A stretch of DNA of 59,556 nt, taken from assembly GCA_025359125.1 (NCBI GenBank), contig JANYHI010000057.1, positions 1 to 59,556 of the forward strand, given 5' to 3'. Every line of letters starts with the position of its first letter. Positions within the stretch are counted from its first letter, which is position 1. The DNA is from Cytophagales bacterium (lineage in GTDB: Bacteria > Bacteroidota > Bacteroidia > Cytophagales > Cyclobacteriaceae). The notes below the pieces were generated by a model that did no database searches, was not told the DNA's origin, and saw only the letters and a program-made list of their open reading frames with translations. The translations under genes were made by a program, and so were the position numbers. Below are positions 52,999 through 59,556 of the stretch, in pieces.

Positions 52999-54639
52999 CA
53001 TTTTTTCATAGTACTCTTTCGCCATACGGGCTGAGTCAAAGAATGGAACAACTTCGTCCATGGCGGTTTTTACAATCTTATTCCATTTTTCGGGAGTTTG
53101 ATAATAAGTAGGAATAACTTCTTTCTCTAGCACATCTAATAAATTTTCTGCCTCTATACGATCCCTTTGTTCAACAGATAGAGACTCGTCTGCTGTTTTA
53201 ATGATGAAAGAGTTCTTTCCGTGTTTCGAAAATTCGGGAACCCATCCATCGGGAATAGAAACATTTACTGATCCATTCATGGCGGCTGTCATGCCAGAAG
53301 TTCCCGAAGCCTCATGATACAAACGAGGATTATTCAACCACACATCCGATCCCTTTTTCAAATGGCCAGATAACCAAAGCTCGTAGCCTGTAAGCACGGT
53401 ACAGTTTGGGAGATCTTTTGTCTTCCAATAAATTTCGTTGAAAATATTAATGGCACCGAAATCTTCCGGATAAGGTTTGCCAGCCCAAATTACCTGAATA
53501 GGATATTTTGAATTTTTGGCAATTGTTAAGAATCTTTCAAAGTCGGCTAATAATAAATTAGCACGCTTATAGGCCGCAAATCTTCTGGCCCACACAATTG
53601 TTAATATATTTGGGTCGAATAATTTTCCGGTTTGGTTTGCCACCAAACGAAAAAGTTTTTCTTTCAATTCTATTTTTCTTTTGGCAATCGCTTTTTCGTT
53701 GTCATCAGCCAGTGCTTTTTCAATCACTTCGTCATGCCAATAGATTTTATTTTGTGCATTTGTAATGTCACCAATTTCGCAAATGCCTTTGTTGTCTTTC
53801 CACATTTTACGCGCAACCTCTCCGTGTAATTGAGATACTCCATTGGCGCGCTTGGCCATTCGCAACGCAGTGAGCGTATAATTTAACACGCCATTTTCAG
53901 GATGTAGCTTTTCTTCTACTTCAGCCTGGCTAATTCCGTTAAAGAAACTCATGCTGTTTAAAAGAGGTACACTGTGCGCTTCGTTACCCGCTAGTTCAGG
54001 AGTATGCGTGGTGAACACCACTCGTTTTTTTACTTCTTCTAAATCTTTGTGCTTATCCAGTAAATAAAAACACAGCGGAAGGGCGTGGCCTTCATTCATG
54101 TGATAAATATCCGTTTTGCGATTGAGTTCATCCAATAACTTTGCGCCACCAATTCCTAATAAAATAGATTGTGCAATGCGAGTGGTTTCGTTTGGGTCGT
54201 AGAGGCGATGGCTGATTGTTTGTGCTAGAAAATCATTTTCCGGAATATCAGTTGATAATAAAAAGATAGGAGCAGAGCTGAATACTTCTGACTTTAACAA
54301 ATAAGCTTTAACAAAAACTTTTGCACCGTGTATGGTAATAGGGTAAACGATTCCGGTGTCAGTAAGAAAATGATAATCCTTATCGCGAAAGCTTACTTTT
54401 AAGGTTTGGTCTTGATTTCTTTCTTGATCATAATATCCTTTTTTCCAAAGGATGCCGATGCCAATCATGTTTTGCTTTAAATCGAAAGCACTGCGCATGT
54501 GCGAGCCTGCCAAAAACCCCAATCCGCCAGAGTAAATCTTAAGAGGCTGGTCGATGGCAAACTCCATAGAGAAGTACGCCACTGGCTTAGAATATTTTTT
54601 ATCAAACTCAAAAGGGAACAACTTATCTAATGAAAACAT
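52987..54639 (-). CDS. Alpha-glucan phosphorylase-like protein without the PLP lysine
   Basis: 550 residues, the short TIGR02094-type layout (SMEFAIDQPLKIYSGGLGFLAGSH at the start, HMNEGHALPL, FTTHTPELAG, WARRFAAYKR, WAGKPYPED). At the site where phosphorylases bind PLP through lysine (GTGNMKFALNG in E. coli GlgP, GTSGMKA in short forms) it reads GTSGMTAAMNG, with Thr451 (codon 53287-53289). Other active-site parts are present. It may be a phosphorylase relative without PLP activity, or use another donor chemistry as glycogen-synthase-like GT-B enzymes do. A LacI-like palindrome lies 105 bp upstream. Confidence 0.85.
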   Translation of the reverse strand: MFSLDKLFPFEFDKKYSKPVAYFSMEFAIDQPLKIYSGGLGFLAGSHMRSAFDLKQNMIGIGILWKKGYYDQERNQDQTLKVSFRDKDYHFLTDTGIVYPITIHGAKVFVKAYLLKSEVFSSAPIFLLSTDIPENDFLAQTISHRLYDPNETTRIAQSILLGIGGAKLLDELNRKTDIYHMNEGHALPLCFYLLDKHKDLEEVKKRVVFTTHTPELAGNEAHSVPLLNSMSFFNGISQAEVEEKLHPENGVLNYTLTALRMAKRANGVSQLHGEVARKMWKDNKGICEIGDITNAQNKIYWHDEVIEKALADDNEKAIAKRKIELKEKLFRLVANQTGKLFDPNILTIVWARRFAAYKRANLLLADFERFLTIAKNSKYPIQVIWAGKPYPEDFGAINIFNEIYWKTKDLPNCTVLTGYELWLSGHLKKGSDVWLNNPRLYHEASGTSGMTAAMNGSVNVSIPDGWVPEFSKHGKNSFIIKTADESLSVEQRDRIEAENLLDVLEKEVIPTYYQTPEKWNKIVKTAMDEVVPFFDSARMAKEYYEKMYLR

Positions 54640-54744
54640 GGTAAGTAGATTAATTAATTATTAAGTCTTGGTTTCGGGATGCGAACATAACACTTGTCGA
54701 GCGATTTGGTGAACACAAATCATTTTATTGGAATTACAAATTCG

Positions 54745-54760
54745 TTACAAACGTTTGTAA
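54745..54760. promoter_or_regulatory. Perfect 16-bp palindrome, possible LacI-type operator
   Basis: TTACAAAC-GTTTGTAA with no spacer and a central CG, the symmetry of LacI/PurR-family operators. A further half site (ATTACAAAT) lies just upstream at 54733. It is between DUF2141 and the glucan phosphorylase-like gene, both on the minus strand, and no T tract follows it, so it is less likely to be a terminator. Confidence 0.55.
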
Positions 54761-54768
54761 TCACTACT

Positions 54769-55188
54769 TCACAGGTATTTTAGTTTGATAGAGATTTCTT
54801 TGGAGCCCGTTATTTCAATTTTAGCCTTTTCAAAACTGGGAGGCCCGAAATTTCCCATGGCATTATTAGAAAAACCAAATCCTTCTTTGGGTATTCCTAA
54901 TAGATTGGTATCGAGTTTCAGGTTTTTATTCTCGTCATGCATTACGCTTAGCGCATATTGGCCTTGTGGAATATTTTCGAATATAATTTCAACAGTTCCA
55001 GCTACCGCTTTTCCTGTTTTAGTTTTATAACTGCTTTTCATGAATTTTTTCTCGGCATTATACAATGCCACTGCTATTTCTCCTTCGCTCGTTTTAATAT
55101 TTGTAATCTTAACTGTAAGTGTGTTTTCGGAAGCAATACTCACCAGGTTAAGCACCAGTGGCAAAAGGCAAACAAAAATCAGTTTCAT
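54769..55188 (-). CDS. Secreted DUF2141 protein
   Basis: 139 residues. Signal peptide (about 1-20), then a DUF2141 beta-sandwich: [21 protein letters not shown], the [20 protein letters not shown] block with H-D-E-N, and [15 protein letters not shown]. Function unknown; common as a small periplasmic or outer-membrane-associated protein in Bacteroidota and Proteobacteria. Divergent from iorA, 43 bp between starts. Confidence 0.9.
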   Translation of the reverse strand: MKLIFVCLLPLVLNLVSIASENTLTVKITNIKTSEGEIAVALYNAEKKFMKSSYKTKTGKAVAGTVEIIFENIPQGQYALSVMHDENKNLKLDTNLLGIPKEGFGFSNNAMGNFGPPSFEKAKIEITGSKEISIKLKYL

Positions 55189-55231
55189 TGTAAGTACGAA
55201 TTACGTATTTTTAATTTCTATCCATCAAATT

Positions 55232-55699
55232 ATGGCAACAATAACACTAAAGTTAAACAACACCAACCACACGATTGAGGCCGATCCAAAAATGCCTTTG
55301 CTGTGGGCTATTCGAGATGTAGTCGGCCTTACCGGAACCAAATATGGTTGTGGCATTGCCCAATGCGGTGCGTGCACCGTTCATTTAGATGGAAAGCCGG
55401 TGCGCTCGTGTTCTATTCCTGTTGCTGTCGCAGCGAATAAAAACGTTACCACCATTGAAGGAGTTTCTAGTGATAATTCTAACCCTGTGCAACAAGCGTG
55501 GATTTTGGAGCAAGTGCCCCAATGTGGTTATTGCCAAAGCGGACAAATTATGGCAGCCACGGCTTTGTTAAAGAGTAATGCAAATCCCTCTGATAAAGAG
55601 ATTGATACTGCCATGCAAGGTCATATTTGTAGATGTGGAACCTATCCGCGCATTCGTAAAGCAATTAAAACAGCCGCTCAGTTAATGGCAAAAAAATAA
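55232..55699 (+). CDS. iorA: Molybdenum hydroxylase small subunit, (2Fe-2S)-binding
   Basis: 155 residues. Plant-ferredoxin-type [2Fe-2S] cluster C40, C45, C48, C60 and the helical second cluster C98, C101, C133, C135. This is the isoquinoline 1-oxidoreductase alpha / aldehyde oxidase small subunit layout without an FAD subunit, so electrons must leave to a cytochrome or quinone. The ATG at 55232 is used; a longer frame would overlap the divergent DUF2141 gene. It precedes the large subunit by 6 bp. Confidence 0.94.
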   Translation: MATITLKLNNTNHTIEADPKMPLLWAIRDVVGLTGTKYGCGIAQCGACTVHLDGKPVRSCSIPVAVAANKNVTTIEGVSSDNSNPVQQAWILEQVPQCGYCQSGQIMAATALLKSNANPSDKEIDTAMQGHICRCGTYPRIRKAIKTAAQLMAKK

Positions 55700-55705
55700 T
55701 TTGAT

Positions 55706-57868
55706 ATGGAAACAATCAATAAAAATTTATCGCGCAGAAATTTCATCAGGCTCACAAGCTTAACAGGAACTGCTCTTACACTTGGTTTTAATTTTTCTGC
55801 CTCCGCAAAAGAACCAGAGATATTAAATGCAGTAGCAGCCGAGAATTTAGGAATTGAATTGAACTCCTGGATTTCGATTGATACAAATGGCAAAGTCACT
55901 ATTCTCAACCATCGATCAGAGATGGGGCAAGGATCTTTTCAATCTGTTCCACAAATGATTGCGGAAGAACTGGAAGTATCCTTAGATAACGTAACGATTT
56001 TATTTGCTCCCGGCAACGGAAGAAAATACGGAAGTCAGGTAACGGGAGGAAGTTCAACGATCAGAGGGTCATATAAAAAGTTAATGAACTTGGGTGCATC
56101 TGCCCGCGAAATGTTGATTGAGGCCGCTGCCAAAAAATGGAACGTGAACAAATCAGAATGCTATGCGGAAAATGGAAACGTCATTCATAAACCTTCTGGA
56201 AAGAAATTCCATTATGGCGAGTTAGTGGCTGAGGCTTCTAAACTAGAGACGCCTAAAAATATTGCACTAAAAAATCCGAAAGATTATAAAATCATTCGCA
56301 AGCCCATGCTGCGGCAGGACACACCTTCTAAGGTAAACGGCAAAGCAATTTTTGGATTAGATTTTAAACTGCCGGGCATGTTGTATGCGGTGGTAGAAAG
56401 AAGCCCGCGCTTTCAAGGTAAAGTGATAAAGTTTGATGACACTGAAACAAGAAAAATACCCGGTGTAAAGCACGTAGTGAAAGTAGCACGCGATGAGTTT
56501 GATAACCTGCGAGAAGGTGTTGCAGTGGTAGCTACTAGTACGTGGGCAGCTATGCAAGGAAGAAAAGTATTGAAGGTAGAGTGGGACGATACTGCCTTTC
56601 CACATCATAGCTCCGAACAACTCTACACTAAAATGCGCGAACAAGTAAAAGGAGATTTTATTTCTTTTCGTACGATGGGAAACACCACGAAAGCATTTGA
56701 AAAAGCAGCCAAGAAAGTAGAGGCTACTTACGAAACACCCTATGAATCTCATAGCTGCATGGAACCGCTCAACTGCGTAGCCCATGTTACTGAAGACAAA
56801 TGTGAAATTTGGGGACCCATACAAGGCCCCGATTGGATACAAGGAAATATTGCCGGCCATTTAAAATTACCCCCTGAGAAGGTGCATGTGAATATGACAT
56901 TTTTGGGTGGTGGATTTGGACGCAAAGCATTTACTGATTATCCCTACGAAGCAGTGATGATTTCGAAAGAGATCAAAGCGCCTGTGCAAGTTATTTGGAC
57001 ACGCGAAGATGATATGACTATTGGGCCGTTTCGTCCTGGCATGGTGTATCAATGCAAGGGTGTTGTTACCGATGGTGGAAGAATTGGTTCATACGAAACT
57101 AAAATTGCTGGTCAGAATATGGGTACCCAAAATCCGGGTGCCGATAAATCTGTTTATAACGATAGCGATACCGAAGGATTTTTAGAAGGATATTTTAATT
57201 CCATTCCGCATTATAGTTTTGGCGATTCTCCGCTAGAATCTCCCGTGCCAGTAATGTGGTGGCGGTCGGTTTATTCTTCTACCAATGCGTTTGCTTTCGA
57301 AAGTTTTATCGATGAGATGGCTGTTTTGGCGGAGAAAGATCCAATTGATTTTCGCAGGCAGCATTTGGGCGAGCGTTATCAATTGCTAATGAATAAATTG
57401 GAAGAGGTAACCAATTGGAAAGCTCGCAAGAAGAATGAAGGTTATGGTGTTGCCATCACAGAATGTTTCTCTAGCATCGTTGGTGAGGTGGTAAAAGTTT
57501 CTAAGAATGCCGAAGGAAAAATCAAGATCGACAAAGTGTGGGCAGTAATGGATTGTGGTTGGTATGTAAATCCGGATATCATCAAAGCACAAGTAGAGGG
57601 AAGCATCATCATGGCGCTGGGCGCAGCCACTAAGCATGAAACAACTTTTAAAGATGGCAAAGCAGTAGAGCGTAATTTTGATTCTTATAAAATGCCTCGT
57701 ATACAAGATACACCAGAGATTGAAGTGCACATTATGGAGAATGATGAAAAAGCAGGTGGAGTAGGTGAGCCAGGCCTGCCTCCGTTTACACCAGCACTTA
57801 CCAATGCAATTTTTGATTTGACAGGTACACGAGTAAGGAAATTGCCCTTTAGTTTGGAGAAAGTTTAG
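55706..57868 (+). CDS. iorB: Molybdenum hydroxylase large subunit (isoquinoline/aldehyde type)
   Basis: 720 residues. Twin-arginine signal (SRRNFIRL at 9-16, then hydrophobic LTGTALTLGFNFSASA), so it is exported folded, with its small subunit carried along. Xanthine-oxidase-family domains follow: GSQVTGGSSTIRGSYKK, MEPLNCVAHV, FLGGGFGRKAF, the QGPDWIQ segment and the final catalytic GVGEPGLPP (Glu). It binds molybdopterin cytosine dinucleotide. Substrate could be an aldehyde or N-heterocycle. Its expected cytochrome c partner is encoded downstream, after two inserted genes. Confidence 0.92.
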   Translation: METINKNLSRRNFIRLTSLTGTALTLGFNFSASAKEPEILNAVAAENLGIELNSWISIDTNGKVTILNHRSEMGQGSFQSVPQMIAEELEVSLDNVTILFAPGNGRKYGSQVTGGSSTIRGSYKKLMNLGASAREMLIEAAAKKWNVNKSECYAENGNVIHKPSGKKFHYGELVAEASKLETPKNIALKNPKDYKIIRKPMLRQDTPSKVNGKAIFGLDFKLPGMLYAVVERSPRFQGKVIKFDDTETRKIPGVKHVVKVARDEFDNLREGVAVVATSTWAAMQGRKVLKVEWDDTAFPHHSSEQLYTKMREQVKGDFISFRTMGNTTKAFEKAAKKVEATYETPYESHSCMEPLNCVAHVTEDKCEIWGPIQGPDWIQGNIAGHLKLPPEKVHVNMTFLGGGFGRKAFTDYPYEAVMISKEIKAPVQVIWTREDDMTIGPFRPGMVYQCKGVVTDGGRIGSYETKIAGQNMGTQNPGADKSVYNDSDTEGFLEGYFNSIPHYSFGDSPLESPVPVMWWRSVYSSTNAFAFESFIDEMAVLAEKDPIDFRRQHLGERYQLLMNKLEEVTNWKARKKNEGYGVAITECFSSIVGEVVKVSKNAEGKIKIDKVWAVMDCGWYVNPDIIKAQVEGSIIMALGAATKHETTFKDGKAVERNFDSYKMPRIQDTPEIEVHIMENDEKAGGVGEPGLPPFTPALTNAIFDLTGTRVRKLPFSLEKV

Positions 57869-57880
57869 TAATTTTAATAC

Positions 57881-58105
57881 ATGGCACTTGACAGAATAAC
57901 ATTTAATCCTAGACTGATGCAAGGGCAGGCTTGTATTAGAGGAATGCGTTTAACTGTTTCCTTGATACTAAATCTGATCGCTAACGGAATGACTACAAAA
58001 GAGATTATTGAAGAGTATCCAGATGTTGAAGAAGAAGATATAACTCAATGTCTTTTATATGCGTCAATGATCGCCAAAGAAGAGTACCACTCTTTGATGA
58101 AATAA
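57881..58105 (+). CDS. DUF433 antitoxin
   Basis: 74 residues. DUF433 helical domain: RITFNPRLMQGQACIRGMRLTVS, LIANGMTTKEIIEEYPDVEEEDI, matching family antitoxins (PVIRGTRI-type motif). The companion PIN-like gene follows by 3 bp, the usual order. It lies 12 bp after iorB in the same direction. Confidence 0.92.
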   Translation: MALDRITFNPRLMQGQACIRGMRLTVSLILNLIANGMTTKEIIEEYPDVEEEDITQCLLYASMIAKEEYHSLMK

Positions 58106-58108
58106 GTC

Positions 58109-58483
58109 ATGCGTTTCTTGGCGGATATGGGAATATCTCAGACAACAGTGAAGTGGCTTAGGAGTGAAGGTAATGATGCAATTCATTTGAGAGATGAGAA
58201 CCTTCAAACATTGGAAGATTCCCTTATTATTATTAAAGCTAGATCAGAGAAAAGAATTATTTTAACATTTGATCTCGATTTTGCAGCTCTTATGGCGGTG
58301 TCAAATGAAAAATTTCCGAGTATAGTTATTCTGCGGTTAAAGAATCAAAAATACAGCAATCAAATCTCGAAAATTAAATCTATTTTAGATGAGTCATCTC
58401 TTTCGCTAATGAATGGAGCAATTATTAGTGTAGATGAATCTTCATTTAGAGTTAAGCATTTGCCAATTAGAAATAAAGATTAA
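58109..58483 (+). CDS. DUF5615 PIN-like toxin
   Basis: 124 residues. PIN-like DUF5615 (Mut7-C-type) fold: FLADMGIS at the start (acidic residue D6), LEDSLIIIKARSEKRIILTFDLDFA (D-x-D) and IVILRL. With the DUF433 protein it makes a type II toxin-antitoxin pair, probably an RNase toxin; activity is unproven for many members. Its stop is 4 bp before the cytochrome c start. Confidence 0.9.
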   Translation: MRFLADMGISQTTVKWLRSEGNDAIHLRDENLQTLEDSLIIIKARSEKRIILTFDLDFAALMAVSNEKFPSIVILRLKNQKYSNQISKIKSILDESSLSLMNGAIISVDESSFRVKHLPIRNKD

Positions 58484-58487
58484 GGAT

Positions 58488-58895
58488 ATGAATTTAAAAC
58501 TCCCCTTGTTGATTCTCCCAATTATCTCCATCACTTTTTTATATTTTCAAAAAACCCCTGCGTTTGACTTAAAGAAAAGTGTTGCTCGAGGGCAAGAAGT
58601 TTACACTTCAAACTGCATTGCATGCCATATGGAAAAAGGCGAAGGCTTGGAGGGTGTTTACCCGCCTTTGGCAAAATCTAATTATCTAATGGCAGATAAA
58701 AAACGTTCGATTGTGCAAATAATAAATGGTGTTAATGGTCCGATAAAAGTGAATGGAGTAGAGTATGATGGAGCCATGATGGCTATTGATTTAACAGACG
58801 AGCAAGTGAGCGATGTATTGAATTACGTTAGAAATTCTTTTGGAAATAAAGGTGTGGCGGTTACACCCGCGGAGGTAAAGGTTGCCAGAAAGTAA
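58488..58895 (+). CDS. Periplasmic cytochrome c
   Basis: 135 residues from the ATG at 58488. Signal anchor (about 3-20), heme motif CIACH near 39 and distal Met in YDGAMMAIDLTDEQ. Same architecture as the cytochrome c at 37804 (short loop, GPIKVNG, C-terminal VLNYVRNSFGN helix). Cytochromes of this kind usually sit directly after iorAB and accept its electrons. The toxin-antitoxin pair lies in between, at 4 bp from this gene. Confidence 0.92.
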   Translation: MNLKLPLLILPIISITFLYFQKTPAFDLKKSVARGQEVYTSNCIACHMEKGEGLEGVYPPLAKSNYLMADKKRSIVQIINGVNGPIKVNGVEYDGAMMAIDLTDEQVSDVLNYVRNSFGNKGVAVTPAEVKVARK

Positions 58896-58917
58896 ACGCA
58901 CTAAATTATTTTTGTGG

Positions 58918-59006
58918 CAGGGATGGAGCCACGCGCTTCGCGTGGTTTTGAGCCCGAAGTGGCACGTGCGTAAGGTGGTGAGTAGTGACAGCCCGACCGC
59001 CACCCC
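58918..59006. repeat. GC-rich intergenic element, copy 2
   Basis: Between the cytochrome c gene and the glnS promoter. It opens AGGGATGGAGC, has a perfect 7-bp hairpin CCACGCG-CTT-CGCGTGG (58929-58945), then GAGCCCGAAGTGGCACG and later AGCCCGACC with a CCCC end. The order matches copy 1 at 651-761 although the centre differs. Confidence 0.6.
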
Positions 59007-59034
59007 AAAAAAGGTAAACTACTCAACTAAATTT

Positions 59035-59062
59035 TTGTTGAAATAAAATCGCGCTACCTTTG
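59035..59062 (+). promoter_or_regulatory. glnS promoter
   Basis: TTG at 59035-59037, 17-base spacer, TACCTTTG at 59055-59062: the Bacteroidota consensus TTG-N17-TAnnTTTG. The glnS ATG follows 17 bases after the -7 element. This is the best promoter in the window. Confidence 0.75.
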
Positions 59063-59079
59063 TCGATTATACTACTACT

Positions 59080-59556
59080 ATGGCAGAAGAAAAGAGCCTG
59101 AACTTTCTGGAAGAAATTGTTGAAGCAGACCTGAAGGCTGGAAAGTATGAAAGCATTGCGACACGCTTTCCACCAGAACCTAACGGATATCTTCACCTGG
59201 GCCATGCAAAAAGTATTTGCCTAAACTTTGGCTTGGCGCTAAAGTATGGTGGTTATACCAATCTGCGATTTGATGATACCAATCCGGTAACGGAAGAAAC
59301 CGAATATGTGGAAAGCATTAAAGGCGATGTAAAGTGGCTTGGCTTTAACTGGAAAAATGAATTGTATGCTTCTGATTATTTTCCGCAATTGTATGAGTTT
59401 GCCGTTTTATTAATTAAAAAAGGATTGGCGTATGTAGATGATAGCACAAGCGAGGAAATTGCTGCACAAAAGGGAACACCTACTAAACCAGGAACTAATA
59501 ATAAATTTCGCGGTAGATCAATAGAAGAAAATATTTCGCTTTTCGCGGATATGAAA
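59080..59556 (+). CDS. glnS: Glutaminyl-tRNA synthetase, 5' part
   Basis: The first 159 codons; the gene runs off the right edge. Class I HIGH motif in [17 protein letters not shown] (about 30-46) and [12 protein letters not shown] typical of GlnRS. It charges tRNA-Gln directly. The start is supported by the clean promoter upstream and the family N-terminus. Catalytic domain only is visible; the anticodon-binding barrels lie outside. Confidence 0.96.
   Translation, partial: MAEEKSLNFLEEIVEADLKAGKYESIATRFPPEPNGYLHLGHAKSICLNFGLALKYGGYTNLRFDDTNPVTEETEYVESIKGDVKWLGFNWKNELYASDYFPQLYEFAVLLIKKGLAYVDDSTSEEIAAQKGTPTKPGTNNKFRGRSIEENISLFADMK

Noticed and set aside
55040-55231. Longer N-terminus for iorA
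   Set aside because: It overlaps the divergent DUF2141 gene and has no family similarity; the small subunit starts at MATITLKLN.

Overview
The window comes from a low-GC member of the Bacteroidota, most likely in the Cytophagales/Cytophagia range. The evidence is two proteins ending in type IX secretion (T9SS) C-terminal sorting domains, promoters of the Bacteroidota type (TAnnTTTG in the -7 region), a generally weak use of Shine-Dalgarno sequences, and families typical of the phylum (DUF2911, DoxX/thioredoxin fusion, short archaeal-type ProRS, NAHHLRGP-type histidine kinase helices). No phage, transposase, CRISPR array or tRNA gene was found. Most of the window is ordinary chromosome.

Layout. 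1-130: 3' end of a 5S rRNA and its terminator, so the window starts just after an rRNA operon. 172-9908: housekeeping genes (tadA, aspS, uvrB, aroE) with a kinase-less histidine-kinase remnant and a minus-strand run of TPR protein, ComA-like synthase, DedA, AroE, UvrB. 10017-16000: a minus-strand polysaccharide module (GT4 glycosyltransferase, Wza-like export lipoprotein, Wzc-like tyrosine kinase, CpsB-type PHP phosphatase, sugar epimerase). 16158-23040: hflX, nnr, a tiny secreted protein that is nearly only a T9SS domain, and a gluconate operon (gntK-gntP-gnd). 23105-33409: secreted or envelope proteins, including a 1433-residue T9SS extracellular nuclease, a DoxX/thioredoxin protein with aroK, a FadL-like outer membrane protein and a Gly/Tyr-rich secreted protein. 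33597-39761: proS, NfeD-FloA membrane pair, a K+ channel, and a minus-strand MOSC / SCO1 / cytochrome c group. 39819-45137: a Crp/Fnr regulator and an operon of glycosyltransferases with a rhodanese. 45235-52089: two convergent histidine kinases, a frameshifted pseudogene, and a polyferredoxin/FAD oxidoreductase pair. 52245-59556: DUF547, alpha-glucan phosphorylase-like protein, DUF2141, an isoquinoline/aldehyde-type molybdenum hydroxylase (iorAB) whose partner cytochrome c is separated from it by a DUF433/DUF5615 toxin-antitoxin pair, and the start of glnS.

The most unusual signal is not a gene. At seven or more places short stretches of DNA are built from degenerate tandem heptanucleotides kept in strict 7-base register (6244, 23041, 35074, 38173, 38869, 44404, 52964). 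At two of them the heptads lie inside coding sequence and encode the signal peptides of neighbouring lipoproteins (cytochrome c and SCO1). Other items worth checking are a glucan phosphorylase-like protein with Thr in place of the PLP lysine, a toxin-antitoxin pair lodged in a molybdenum hydroxylase operon, a histidine-kinase protein with no catalytic domain, a ComA homologue in a non-methanogen, and several clean palindromes that look like operators, including one of Crp/Fnr-like geometry.
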